Shown here piece by piece: positions 38,398 through 49,022 of a stretch of 64,000 nt of DNA. How positions within the stretch are numbered: position 1 is the stretch's first letter; every line of letters begins with the position of its first letter. Source of the DNA: Sphingomonas sp. 3P27F8 (GTDB lineage Bacteria > Pseudomonadota > Alphaproteobacteria > Sphingomonadales > Sphingomonadaceae); assembly GCF_005502745.1 (NCBI RefSeq), contig NZ_SCNL01000013.1, forward strand, positions 61,600 to 125,599, given 5' to 3'. Position numbers and translations under genes: made by a program. Below the pieces are notes generated by a model that saw only the letters and a program-made list of their open reading frames with translations, had not been told where the DNA came from and did no database searches.

Positions 38398-39810
38398 ATG
38401 GCCACCGAACTCGTCTCATACGAGCCGGCAACCGGCAGCGAACTGTGGCGCGCGCCGATCAGCGACGTCGATGCCGAGGTGGCAGCCGCGCGCAGTGGAT
38501 GGGCGAACTGGGCGGCCCGCGCGCTGACTGTCCGCATCGAAACGCTGCGCCGCTTTGCCAACGTGGTCCGCGCGCGCGCCGATGCCTTTGCCGAACTGAT
38601 CGCGCGTGAGACCGGCAAGCCGTTGTGGGAAGCGCGGACCGAAGTGGACACGGTCATCGCGAAGGTCGACATCTCGGTCAGCGCCTATGCCGAGCGCACC
38701 GCGCAGCGCCGGCTCGATTCCCCGATGGGCAGCCGCATGGCGCTGCGCCACAAGCCGCACGGCGTGCTCGCGGTGCTGGGGCCATATAATTTTCCGGCGC
38801 ACCTGCCCAATGGCCACATCGTCCCCGCCCTGCTCGCGGGCAATGCCGTCGTATTCAAGCCATCCGAAAAAACGCCGGCGACCGGCGTGTTCCTGGCCGA
38901 CTGCCTGATCGAGGCGGGCGTTCCCGAGGCGTGCATCCGCGTCGTGATCGGCGGCCCGGACGAAGGCCGCGCGCTCGCCGCGCATGACGGGATCGACGGG
39001 CTGTTGTTCACAGGTTCCGCTCGCACGGGCCTCGCGCTCAATCGCGCGTTCGCGGAGAAGCCGGAGAAGATCCTCGCGCTCGAAATGGGCGGCAACAATC
39101 CGATCGTGGTGTGGGACACACCCGATCTCTGGCAGGCAGCCGTCCTTATCGCTCAATCCGCCTTCACCACCTCGGGCCAGCGCTGTACCGCGGCGCGCCG
39201 GCTGATCGTGGACGACAATCTGTACGAGCCGCTGATGGAGCAGCTCAACAAGCTGGTCGCGCGCCTCATCGTTGACGAACCGTTCGCCAATCCCGCCCCG
39301 TTCATGGGCCCGGTCATCGACAATGACGCGGCGGATCAGCTCAGCGACAGCTTTCTCGAGTTGTTGATGAAGGGCGGCCGGCCAATCCGCCATCTGGAGC
39401 GACCGATCGCGGGCAGGCCCTTCCTGCTGCCGGCTCTGATCGATGTAACGGGCGTAGAGGGTCTTCCCGACGCCGAATTGTTCGGCCCGGTATTGCAGAT
39501 CACCCGCTGCAATGATTTCGACGCGGCGATCACCGAGGCGAACAATACGCGCTACGGCCTGTCAGCGTCGCTCATCAGCCAGACACCGCAATTGTTCGAT
39601 CGTTTCTGGGCCCGGGCGCGCGCCGGCATCGTGAACTGGAACAAGCCGACAAACGGCGCCTCGTCCGGCGCACCGTTCGGCGGCATCGGCTGGTCAGGCA
39701 ACCATCGTCCGAGCGCCTTCTACGCGGCGGACTATTGCGCCTATCCTGTAGTAAGCAACGAGGCGGACGCCGCTCGCGCCACGATCGGCATCGGCCTCAA
39801 CGAAGGCTGA
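38398..39810 (+). CDS. astD: N-succinylglutamate 5-semialdehyde dehydrogenase
   Basis: A 470-residue NAD-dependent aldehyde dehydrogenase, the fourth enzyme of the AST arginine pathway. The catalytic glutamate is in LEMGGNNP and the cysteine in SGQRCTAARRL. The AstD-type stretches LRHKPHGVLAVLGPYNFPAHLPNG and NWNKPTNGASSGAPFGGIGWSGNHRPSA are present (quoted in part). The ATG at 38398 sits about ten bases after a GGGGGG ribosome site. It is about 12.6 kb from astA-astB, so the pathway is split. Confidence 0.93.
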   Translation: MATELVSYEPATGSELWRAPISDVDAEVAAARSGWANWAARALTVRIETLRRFANVVRARADAFAELIARETGKPLWEARTEVDTVIAKVDISVSAYAERTAQRRLDSPMGSRMALRHKPHGVLAVLGPYNFPAHLPNGHIVPALLAGNAVVFKPSEKTPATGVFLADCLIEAGVPEACIRVVIGGPDEGRALAAHDGIDGLLFTGSARTGLALNRAFAEKPEKILALEMGGNNPIVVWDTPDLWQAAVLIAQSAFTTSGQRCTAARRLIVDDNLYEPLMEQLNKLVARLIVDEPFANPAPFMGPVIDNDAADQLSDSFLELLMKGGRPIRHLERPIAGRPFLLPALIDVTGVEGLPDAELFGPVLQITRCNDFDAAITEANNTRYGLSASLISQTPQLFDRFWARARAGIVNWNKPTNGASSGAPFGGIGWSGNHRPSAFYAADYCAYPVVSNEADAARATIGIGLNEG

Positions 39811-39852
39811 TGCCCTCCGTCACCCGGCGGCGGCGGAGGGCATGACGGTGGC

Positions 39853-41688
39853 CTACTTTCCGCCCGCCGTCACCCAGGCGTGGATTTTCTCCTCAAGCAC
39901 CGGCATCGGCAGCGCGCCCGTATCCAGCACTTGCGCATGGAAGGCGCGCGGATCGAATTTGGCGCCCAGCTCCGTCTTGGCCGTTGCCTTCAGCCGCGAG
40001 ATGGTGAGCTGGCCGATCTTGTAAGCCAGTGCTTGCCCGGGAATTGCGATATAGCGTTCGACCTCCGCGGTAGCGTCGGTCTTTCCCATCGGCGAATTTT
40101 CGAGCATGTAGGTGATCGACTGATCGCGCGTCCAGCCCTTGGCGTGGATGCCGGTGTCGACCACCAGCCGCATCGCGCGCAGCATCTCGTCGTTCAGCCC
40201 GCCCATCCGCTGATAGGGATCGGTTTCCACGCCCAGATCGTGCCACAGCGTTTCCGCGTACAAGCCCCAGCCCTCGGCATAGGCGGTGTTGCCGCCGAAG
40301 CGCATGAACGCCGGCAGCGCCGCATTCTCCTGCGCGATACTGATCTGGAAGTGATGCCCCGGCACCGCCTCGTGCAGGTACAGCGTCTCCATTTCCCACA
40401 TGTAGCGTGAGGGCAGATCATAGGTATTGTAATAGAAAACGCCCGGCCGTGATCCGTCCGGCGTGCCGCCTTGATAGGAGCCCCCGGCCTCGGTCTTTTC
40501 CTTGTAGGCCGGCACCGCGCGTATCTCGAGCGGGGTCTTGGGAATGAGCGAGAACTGCTCGCGCACCCGCGCGTCGACACGCTTGCCGATCGCCTCATAA
40601 CCTTCGCGGAGCTGTTCGGCCGAGCTTGGCTGGAATTTCTTGTCGGTGCGCAATTCCGTGAAGAATTCCGCCAGCGTCCCCTTGAAACCGACCGCCTTCT
40701 TCTGCGCCTCCATCTCGGTGCGGATGCGTGCGACCTCCCGGAGCCCGAGCTGGTGAACATCCTCCGCCTTCAACGGCAGCGTGGTGTTGCTCTCGATCAG
40801 ATATTCGTAGAGCTTCACGCCGCCCGGCATCCCTGAAAGGCCAACGCTGTCGCGCGCATGGGCGAGATAATCGTTGGCGAGATAGTCGCGCATCCGCTTG
40901 TGCGCGGGGATCAGCACGTCGCGGATCTGCGTCGCATAGGCCGCGCGGAGCCGGGCCTGATCGGCGGCGGAAATGCCGTCCGGGAATTTCTTCACCGGGC
41001 CGTAGAACACCGATCCCTCGACACCCTGGTTGATGAGATTGTCGAACTGCTCGATCATGTTGCGCACGACGAGCTTGGGTTGGACGATATTCTCCTTTAC
41101 CCCCTGCCTGAACAGCCCGATCGCGCGATCGAGGATCTGGGCATATTCGGCGTTGCGGGTCAGGTTGTTCTCGTAATCCACCAGCGTCTTGAATGGCGCT
41201 GCCCCCTGCCCGGAGGCGAAATCGGGGTAGAAAGTCTGGAAGCCGAAGAAGTGATCGATCGGGCGCAGGTTCGTCGCCTTCAGGATATCCGGGGCGAACC
41301 CGCGCAGCGTGATCTCGGTCTGGTTCTTGAACACGTCATAGGCGATCTGGTCGATATGCGTGAGCTTCGCGCGATCGATCCGCTTCAGCCCCGCCAGATC
41401 GTCCTCACTCGCCTTCTTCTCGGCCGCGAGATACGCATCGGTCAGGTAATTGCCCAGATGCGCGGCATAGCGCAGGTCGCCGCGAAAGATGCCGCTGACC
41501 GGATTACGCTTCAGGCTCGCCTCGTCGCTGTCGTGGAACAGCTTCTTCAGCCTGGCATCTTCCGGGCCATCCCCCGGCTGCGCGGCGGGTGGCGGCACCG
41601 CCTGGGCAGCGGCGATCGCTGGCGCGGCGAAGGCGGTGCCCGTTAGCAACAGGGCGGCGAACAAATTACGCAACGGCGTTATCCTCAT
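39853..41688 (-). CDS. DUF885 family exported metallo-enzyme-like protein
   Basis: A 611-residue exported protein with a signal peptide (RITPLRNLFAALLLTGTAFA). It contains the DUF885 signature MWEMETLYLHEAVPGHHFQISIAQE (quoted in part), with a HEAVPGHH zinc-type motif, and an ending of GKFDPRAFH-type. Members of the family are periplasmic peptidase-like proteins of unclear role. It stands alone; the start at 41688 is the only one that gives the signal peptide. A short inverted repeat lies in the intergenic region to the divergent SUMT gene. Confidence 0.9.
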   Translation of the reverse strand: MRITPLRNLFAALLLTGTAFAAPAIAAAQAVPPPAAQPGDGPEDARLKKLFHDSDEASLKRNPVSGIFRGDLRYAAHLGNYLTDAYLAAEKKASEDDLAGLKRIDRAKLTHIDQIAYDVFKNQTEITLRGFAPDILKATNLRPIDHFFGFQTFYPDFASGQGAAPFKTLVDYENNLTRNAEYAQILDRAIGLFRQGVKENIVQPKLVVRNMIEQFDNLINQGVEGSVFYGPVKKFPDGISAADQARLRAAYATQIRDVLIPAHKRMRDYLANDYLAHARDSVGLSGMPGGVKLYEYLIESNTTLPLKAEDVHQLGLREVARIRTEMEAQKKAVGFKGTLAEFFTELRTDKKFQPSSAEQLREGYEAIGKRVDARVREQFSLIPKTPLEIRAVPAYKEKTEAGGSYQGGTPDGSRPGVFYYNTYDLPSRYMWEMETLYLHEAVPGHHFQISIAQENAALPAFMRFGGNTAYAEGWGLYAETLWHDLGVETDPYQRMGGLNDEMLRAMRLVVDTGIHAKGWTRDQSITYMLENSPMGKTDATAEVERYIAIPGQALAYKIGQLTISRLKATAKTELGAKFDPRAFHAQVLDTGALPMPVLEEKIHAWVTAGGK

Positions 41689-41693
41689 CCATC

Positions 41694-41719
41694 AAGTGTT
41701 GCAGATGAATATAACACTT
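41694..41719. promoter_or_regulatory. AAGTGTT-N12-AACACTT inverted repeat between DUF885 and SUMT genes
   Basis: Seven-base arms AAGTGTT (41694-41700) and AACACTT (41713-41719) are perfect inverted copies. They fill the short divergent intergenic region shared by the DUF885 gene and the sulfate-assimilation operon. A regulator binding site for either side is plausible; none is known to me with this exact sequence. Confidence 0.3.
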
Positions 41720-41747
41720 ATCGGGTGGAGAAAAGCTGGTCTAGGCC

Positions 41748-42593
41748 GTGGCCAAGCAAGCCTCCGTTGCCGCCGCGCTCGCCGCGGCCCATCTGCGCAT
41801 CACTATGGCGAGCCTTCTCGATCCCGACGCGCGCGGCCGCGTCATCCTTGTCGGCGCCGGCCCCGGCGATCCGGGCCTGCTCACGCTGCGCGCGGCGGAG
41901 GCGCTGCGCCAGGCGGACGTGGTGGTGCACGATGGCTTGATCGACCTGCGCGTACTCGATCTCGCCCCTCCGGCCGCACAGCGCATCTCGGTCGCCAAGC
42001 GCCGCGCCCGGCACACGCTGCCGCAGGAAGCGATCAACGCGCTCATCATCGCGCATGTGAAGGCCGGCAGCGTCGTTGTCCGCCTCAAGGGCGGGGATCC
42101 GTTCATCTTCGGTCGCGGTGGCGAGGAAGTGGAGGCGGTGCGCGCCGCGGGCCTGCCGGTCGAGGTGATCCCGGGCGTCTCGGCGGCGCTTGGTTGCGCG
42201 GCGGAGGCGATGCTGCCGCTGACCCACCGCGATCATTCGAGCGCGGTCAGCTTTGTGGCCGGCCAGTGCAAGGGCCTGTCCGAGCAGGATTGGGCCGGCC
42301 TCGCCGGGCAGGGCCGCACGCTCGTGATCTACATGGGCGTCGCCACTGCCGAGCAGATCGCCGACAAGCTCATGGCGGATGGCGTCGCACCCGACATGCC
42401 GGTTGCGGTACTGGAAAAGGGCACGCTGGCCGGGCATCGCGCGATCAAGACTTTATTGGCCGATCTCGGCGCGATGGTCGAACGTGAAGGGGTTGGCAGC
42501 CCTGCGATCATCGTTGTCGGCGAGGTGGTGGAACTCAGCGACGCCGAGGACAAACTGGCCCGGTGGGCGAAGGTTGCGGAGAATATCGCGTGA
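41748..42593 (+). CDS. cobA: Uroporphyrinogen-III C-methyltransferase (siroheme pathway)
   Basis: A 281-residue SAM-dependent methyltransferase that makes precorrin-2, the precursor of the siroheme used by sulfite reductase. Motifs are VILVGAGPGDPGLLTLRAAEALR and GGDPFIFGRGGEE, and PVAVLEKGTLAGH near the end. It starts with GTG at 41748; an ATG at 41805 is an alternative that removes a 19-residue alanine-rich extension. It leads an operon with DUF2849, sulfite reductase, DUF934 and cysH, overlapping the next gene by four bases. Confidence 0.93.
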   Translation: MAKQASVAAALAAAHLRITMASLLDPDARGRVILVGAGPGDPGLLTLRAAEALRQADVVVHDGLIDLRVLDLAPPAAQRISVAKRRARHTLPQEAINALIIAHVKAGSVVVRLKGGDPFIFGRGGEEVEAVRAAGLPVEVIPGVSAALGCAAEAMLPLTHRDHSSAVSFVAGQCKGLSEQDWAGLAGQGRTLVIYMGVATAEQIADKLMADGVAPDMPVAVLEKGTLAGHRAIKTLLADLGAMVEREGVGSPAIIVVGEVVELSDAEDKLARWAKVAENIA

Positions 42594-42885
42594 AGCTGCT
42601 GACCGGGAATGATCTGCCCACCGGCGATGTCGTCTGGTGGACGGGCACGGGCTGGTCGCGCCATGTCGAGGATGCGGTTGACGTCGGCGATCGGGGCGAG
42701 GCGATCGCGCAGGCCGAGGATGGCGCGCGACGCGTCAATGCCGCTTATGTGATCGACGCGACGGCAACCCCCGCCGGCCCGCGCCCCGCGCACATCAAGG
42801 ATCGCGTCCGTGCACTCGGCCCCACGGTGCGCCCTGATCTGACACTCAAACCCGCCGATCCTAACGCTGGGAGCTGGGTCATCTG

Positions 42886-42886
<1 letters not shown>
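42590..42886 (+). CDS. DUF2849 domain protein of the sulfate-assimilation operon
   Basis: A 98-residue cytosolic protein of the DUF2849 family (KLLTGNDLPTGDVVWWTGTGWSRH), which is encoded beside sulfite reductase genes in alphaproteobacteria. It starts with GTG at 42590, overlapping the SUMT stop by four bases, and its own stop shares one base with the ATG of the reductase. The stable linkage suggests a helper role in siroheme or sulfite reduction; its biochemistry is unknown. Confidence 0.85.
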
Positions 42887-44509
<1,623 letters not shown>

Positions 44510-44517
<8 letters not shown>

Positions 44518-44947
44518 TGGCGATAACCTGCTGCGCTTCCGCGACGACGAGGCGCATGACGAGCCGGCCATTACGCTGGACAGTTTCCTCGCGGGGCAGA
44601 CCAATGCCGGCGCAGTGCGGCTTGAGGCTGGCGACGACGCGCGCGCGCTGCTGCCGCATCTCGGCCAGATCGCACTGGTCGAGGTAAGCTTCCCCACGTT
44701 TCGGGACGGGCGCGGCTATTCGGCGGCGCGAATCCTTCGCGAGGCAGGGTATGCTGGCGAACTGCGCGCTTCGGGCGATTTGCTGGTCGATCAGGTGACC
44801 TTCATGCGCCGTTGCGGTTTTGACAGTTTCGCCCCGCAGGCGCCGATCGATGCAGCAGCGCTAGATCGCAGCCTCGCTCGCTATGCGCATCACTATCAGG
44901 CCGCCGCCGATGCCGCCGTGCCGGTGTGGAAGCTGCGTCATGGGTAA
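44510..44947 (+). CDS. DUF934 domain protein of the sulfate-assimilation operon
   Basis: A 145-residue protein of DUF934, which accompanies sulfite reductase and cysH in many proteobacteria. The conserved tract is LVEVSFPTFRDGRGYSAARILRE, followed by GELRASGDLLVDQVTFMRRCGFD (each quoted in part). It is cytosolic with no catalytic motif recognised. Start ATG at 44510 overlaps the sulfite reductase end by eight bases, and its own end overlaps cysH by eight bases. It is therefore translationally coupled within the operon. Confidence 0.9.
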
Positions 44948-45698
44948 ACCCGCCCGCATACTGGATACGATCGACGTGACGCCGGCCTTCGCTGCTGGAG
45001 ACGCGGCGCTCTATGAGGCGCGGTTCGCCGGCATCTCGACGCAGGATATGCTCGCGGATTTGCTGAGGGGCGAGCTCAAGGGTCGGATCGCGGCGGTATC
45101 GTCGTTCGGCGCGGAATCCGCCGTGCTGCTGCACATGATCGCGGAAATCGATCGCGACGTGCCGGTGATCTTCACCAACACGCAGAAGATGTTCGGGGAA
45201 ACGCTGGAATATCGCGACGAGCTGGCCGAGCGGCTGGGCTTCACCGATTTGCGCGTCTATCGCCCCGATCCACGCCTTCTCGCGACGAAGGATGCCAACG
45301 GCCTGCGCTGGTCATATGACCCGGACGGCTGCTGCGAGATCCGTAAGGTGGAGCCGTTGCGGCGCGCGCTTGCGCCGTTCGACGCATGGATATCCGGTCG
45401 TAAGGGCTTCCAGTCCAAGACCCGCGCGGGCATTCCCCGCTTCGAGATCGATGAGGGGCGACTTAAACTAAATCCGCTGGCGAACTGGGATCGCGCACGC
45501 CTCCAGGAATATTTCGATCAGCATGAACTGCCGCATCATCCGCTGGAGGCGGACGGTTATCCTTCGATCGGCTGCAAGCCCTGCACCTCTAAAGTGCAGC
45601 CAGGCGAAGATCCACGCGCCGGGCGGTGGCGCGGGTGGGACAAGGTGGAATGCGGCATCCATCTGCCAACAAGGCCGGGCGAAGAGCCGGCATTCTGA
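44940..45698 (+). CDS. cysH: Phosphoadenylyl-/adenylyl-sulfate reductase (Fe-S type)
   Basis: A 252-residue thioredoxin-dependent enzyme that reduces activated sulfate to sulfite. The pairs C131-C132 (DGCCEIRK) and C212/C215 (GCKPCTSKVQ) mark a [4Fe-4S] cluster, and C238 in VECGIH is the catalytic nucleophile. Four cluster cysteines indicate the APS-preferring type, as opposed to the cluster-free enzyme of E. coli. The ATG at 44940 overlaps DUF934 by eight bases. It is the last gene of the operon, convergent with dnaB. Confidence 0.95.
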   Translation: MGKPARILDTIDVTPAFAAGDAALYEARFAGISTQDMLADLLRGELKGRIAAVSSFGAESAVLLHMIAEIDRDVPVIFTNTQKMFGETLEYRDELAERLGFTDLRVYRPDPRLLATKDANGLRWSYDPDGCCEIRKVEPLRRALAPFDAWISGRKGFQSKTRAGIPRFEIDEGRLKLNPLANWDRARLQEYFDQHELPHHPLEADGYPSIGCKPCTSKVQPGEDPRAGRWRGWDKVECGIHLPTRPGEEPAF

Positions 45699-45793
45699 CG
45701 ACCGCGCGCACGATGCGATGAAGTGCGCGGGTTCGCGCTTGCCGCGGCGCTCAAGAACACCCCACGGATAGAGACGCGGCGTGCGCCGCCTTC

Positions 45794-47290
45794 TCAATAG
45801 CCGGCGTAATCGCTGAAACGCGTGATCGTCGGATCGAAGCGCAGCATGACCTTGCCGGTGGCGCCGTGCCGCTGCTTGGCGACGATCAGCTCGGCCAGCC
45901 CGAACACGCGCTCCATATTGGTCGCCCATTGCGCGTGTTCCTCGAACACCTTGCTGTCGTCGCCTTCCATCGGCCGCTTCGGCTCTTTCTGGCCAACATA
46001 ATAATCCTCGCGGAACACGAACCACACCATGTCCGCGTCCTGCTCGATCGAGCCGGATTCGCGCAGATCCGAGAGCTGAGGACGCTTGTCCTCGCGCTGC
46101 TCGACCGCGCGGCTGAGCTGGGAAAGCGCCAGCACCGGCACGTTCATGTCCTTCGCGAGCGTCTTTAGCCCACGCGAAATCTCGGAGATTTCCTGCACAC
46201 GATTGCCGTCGCTCGATTTGCCGCTGCCGGTGAGAAGCTGGAGGTAATCGACCACCACTAGCCCGATTTCGTTGTTGTGCCTCCGCTGGAGCCGGCGCAC
46301 GCGGGTATGGAGGGCGCTGATCGAGAGACCGCCGGTGTCGTCGATGAAGAACGGGAGATTTTCAAGCTCGGCCGCCGCCGTCGCGAGCTTCTCGAATTCG
46401 GCGCGGCTGATCTTTCCCATGCGCAATGCTTCGGAACTGATGCCCGATTGCTCGGCCAGGATACGCGTTGCGAGCTGATCGGCGGACATTTCGAGGCTGA
46501 AAAACGCCACCTTCGCGCCTACCGACTGCGATGGCGGGATACCGTCCGCCATATCGCGCATCCAGCGCCGCGCCGCGTTGAAGGCGATGTTGGTAGCAAG
46601 CGAGGTTTTGCCCATGCCGGGGCGACCGGCGAGGATCATGAGATCCGAATGATGCATGCCGCCGATCTTGGCGTTGACCGAATCCAGCCCGGTGGTGACG
46701 CCCGACAGATTGCCGCCGGAATTGAGCGCGCGCTCTGCCATCTTCACGGCCATGGTGGTGGCCTGGACGAAGGTCTTGACGCTGTTCTCCGCTCCGCCAT
46801 CGGCGGCGACCTTGAACAGTTCTTCCTCGGCCGCCTCGATCTGCGCGCGCGGGTTCACCTCCTCCGACGTATCCATGGCGCGATCGACCAGCGTGCGGCC
46901 AACCGAAACCAGCGCCCGCAACATCGACAGATCATAAATCTGCTGCGCGAACTGCCGCGCGCCGATCAGGCCAGCACCGGATCCGGTGAGGCTGGCGAGA
47001 TAGGCGGGGCCACCCAGCTCCTTCATCCCCTCGTCCGCATCGAACATCGGGCGCAAAGTGACGGGGGTGGCGAGCATGTCGCTGCCGCGCAGCGTCTTGA
47101 TCGCGGCGAAGATCCGTCCGTGCAACGGTTCGTAGAAATGCGCCGGCTCAAGCCGGTCGGCGATATCGTCGGCAAGCCGGTTGTCGATCATCATCGCGCC
47201 GAGCAGCGCGGCCTCCGCCTCCACGTTGCGTGGCAGGTGGATCGGCTCGGCGGAATTTGCGGCGGGGTGGGTGAATGCGAGCGTGGCCAT
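45794..47290 (-). CDS. dnaB: Replicative DNA helicase DnaB
   Basis: A 498-residue hexameric helicase that unwinds DNA at the replication fork. It has an N-terminal domain beginning PRNVEAEAALLGAMMID, a Walker A motif GRPGMGKTS, the H2-type VVVDYLQLLTG and the late QLSRAVEQREDKRPQLSDLRESG, with EQDADMVWFVFREDYY (quoted in part). Length is typical. No intein is visible. It converges with cysH and diverges from the UPF0262 gene. Confidence 0.97.
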   Translation of the reverse strand: MATLAFTHPAANSAEPIHLPRNVEAEAALLGAMMIDNRLADDIADRLEPAHFYEPLHGRIFAAIKTLRGSDMLATPVTLRPMFDADEGMKELGGPAYLASLTGSGAGLIGARQFAQQIYDLSMLRALVSVGRTLVDRAMDTSEEVNPRAQIEAAEEELFKVAADGGAENSVKTFVQATTMAVKMAERALNSGGNLSGVTTGLDSVNAKIGGMHHSDLMILAGRPGMGKTSLATNIAFNAARRWMRDMADGIPPSQSVGAKVAFFSLEMSADQLATRILAEQSGISSEALRMGKISRAEFEKLATAAAELENLPFFIDDTGGLSISALHTRVRRLQRRHNNEIGLVVVDYLQLLTGSGKSSDGNRVQEISEISRGLKTLAKDMNVPVLALSQLSRAVEQREDKRPQLSDLRESGSIEQDADMVWFVFREDYYVGQKEPKRPMEGDDSKVFEEHAQWATNMERVFGLAELIVAKQRHGATGKVMLRFDPTITRFSDYAGY

Positions 47291-47401
47291 CGCACCGGCT
47301 TCTACGCTCGCGTCCCCCGGCGGCTCAACCGTCTTGCGTCAAATGATGTGGATAATGCGGGTGGATTGTCGCGCGCGCCGTTCACCTCTATCGCAACGCT
47401 A

Positions 47402-47884
47402 ATGGCCGATCCCCGGATCATCGATGTCGAGCTGGACGAGCACACAATATTGTGGCGTTCGGCGGATATCGAGCAGGAAAGGCGGATTGCGATATTCGAT
47501 CTGATCGAGGGCAATCACTTCGCGCCGCAAAAGGTCCACCCTGACGGTTACGCCGGGCCATATCGGCTCGCGTTGTCGGTGGAGGAGGGGCGGCTGTCGA
47601 TGGCGATCCGGCGCGAGGATGGCGCACCGCTTGAGACGCACATCATCGCGATGGGTCGGTTCCGCCGGCCGATTCGCGACTATTTCGCGATCTGCGACAG
47701 CTATTTCCAGGCAATCCGCCAATCGACACCGCAGCAGATCGAGACGGTGGATATGGCTCGCCGGGGAATACACAACGAAGCGGCGGAAATGCTCAAGGAG
47801 CGGCTGGCGGGCAAGATCGAGATCGACTTCGATACCGCGCGGCGCCTGTTCACGCTCATCTGCGTCCTGCATATCAAAGGCTGA
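47402..47884 (+). CDS. UPF0262 family protein
   Basis: A 160-residue protein of the UPF0262 family, found mainly in alphaproteobacteria. It begins DPRIIDVELDEHTILWRSADIEQERRIAIFDLIEGNHF (quoted in part), and a FRRPIRDYFAICDSYFQAI stretch follows. Its function is unknown. A far longer open frame runs upstream to 46277, antisense to dnaB, but the ATG at 47402 matches the family start. It is followed five bases later by the GH25-like gene. Confidence 0.88.
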   Translation: MADPRIIDVELDEHTILWRSADIEQERRIAIFDLIEGNHFAPQKVHPDGYAGPYRLALSVEEGRLSMAIRREDGAPLETHIIAMGRFRRPIRDYFAICDSYFQAIRQSTPQQIETVDMARRGIHNEAAEMLKERLAGKIEIDFDTARRLFTLICVLHIKG

Positions 47885-47889
47885 CGTCG

Positions 47890-48564
47890 ATGTGGGGGTT
47901 GGGACGTTTCGCGTTGATCGTCGCCGCGCTAGCCTTGTCGGGCGTGGCCGCGTGGCAATATGCGACGCACTGGCGCCCCTCGACCGAGCGCTATCCGGTG
48001 CAGGGCGTCGACGTAAGCGCAAGCGACGGCGCGATCGAATGGAACAACGTATCCGCCGCCGGCGCCGATTTCGCCTATGCCGTCGCAACCCGCGGCGCAC
48101 GCGAGCGCGACCCGGCGTTCGAGACGAACTGGCATGGCATGGAAGCGGTCGGCATGCGGCGCGGCGCTGTGCACCTCTATTCCTTCTGCCAGCCGGCGCG
48201 AGAGCAGGCTAATGCGTTCAATACGTTCGTCCCGGCCGATGCGGACGCGCTGCCGGTGGCGATCGACATCAGCTACGATCCAGGCTGCACCACCCGGCCG
48301 GAGCGCGACACGCTGGTGAGCGAGCTGAAGCTGCTCGCCGGAACGATCGAGGCGCATATGCGCAAGCCGGTGTTGCTGCGAATATCGCGCGCGGTGGAAA
48401 TGGATTACGACATCAGCGCCGCGCTGCCGCGCAACCTGTGGGCCAGCGGCAATTTCATCGCGCCATCTTATGCCGCGCGCCCGTGGCGGCTGTGGCGCGC
48501 CAACGATATGCGCCGCGTCGACGGGATCGACGGCCCGGCCAATTGGGACGTCGCCGCACCATGA
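47890..48564 (+). CDS. GH25 (lysozyme-like) family protein with altered active-site motif
   Basis: A 224-residue protein with an N-terminal membrane anchor or signal (RFALIVAALALSGVAAWQYA). A GH25 muramidase domain follows: GVDVSASDGAIEW, then AGADFAYAVATRGA, GAVHLYSFCQP and LPVAIDISYD. The usual DxE of GH25 lies where this protein reads D126-I127-S128, so the catalytic glutamate appears replaced, and the expected TEG is TRG. The enzyme may be inactive or use a different acid. Start follows UPF0262 by five bases; it overlaps cdd by four bases. Confidence 0.75.
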   Translation: MWGLGRFALIVAALALSGVAAWQYATHWRPSTERYPVQGVDVSASDGAIEWNNVSAAGADFAYAVATRGARERDPAFETNWHGMEAVGMRRGAVHLYSFCQPAREQANAFNTFVPADADALPVAIDISYDPGCTTRPERDTLVSELKLLAGTIEAHMRKPVLLRISRAVEMDYDISAALPRNLWASGNFIAPSYAARPWRLWRANDMRRVDGIDGPANWDVAAP

Positions 48565-49022
48565 CCGATCGCGCCACACTCATCGCCGCCGCTCGCGCGG
48601 CCGCGCTCCACGCCCATGCGCCCTATTCGCGCTTCGCGGTGGGGGCGGCGCTGCTGATGCGTGACGGATCGATCGTGACTGGCGCCAATGTCGAGAATGC
48701 CAGCTATGGCCTGTCGCTGTGCGCCGAAACGGTCGCGGTGGCCAGCGCAAGTGCGGCGGGCTTTCTCGCCGAGATCGTCGAAGTTGCCGTGATCGGCGGC
48801 CTGATGGATACGCACGGCGTCCCCATCGGCACGACGACGGTGAACCCCTGCGGCCGGTGCCGACAAGTGTTGAACGAGGCGGCACAGATGGGCGGACGCG
48901 ATCTGATTGTCCATTGTGGCGCGGCGGAGGGCGGGGCGGTCATCACCTATCGCCTTTCCGAGTTGCTTCCGGACGCGTTCGGGCCAGCCGATCTGGGCAT
49001 AACCCCGCGCCCGGCGGCGTGA
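48561..49022 (+). CDS. cdd: Cytidine deaminase
   Basis: A 153-residue zinc enzyme that deaminates cytidine and deoxycytidine in pyrimidine salvage. Catalytic residues are C54 and E56 in the CAE motif and C97 and C100 in PCGRC. The fold-typical GANVENASYGLSLCAE is present. This is the tetrameric-type length. It overlaps the GH25 gene by four bases and marks the last clearly core gene before the accessory region. Confidence 0.95.
   Translation: MTDRATLIAAARAAALHAHAPYSRFAVGAALLMRDGSIVTGANVENASYGLSLCAETVAVASASAAGFLAEIVEVAVIGGLMDTHGVPIGTTTVNPCGRCRQVLNEAAQMGGRDLIVHCGAAEGGAVITYRLSELLPDAFGPADLGITPRPAA

Noticed and set aside
46277..47401. Upstream extension of the UPF0262 frame
   Set aside because: It runs antisense through dnaB, and the UPF0262 family start matches the ATG at 47402.
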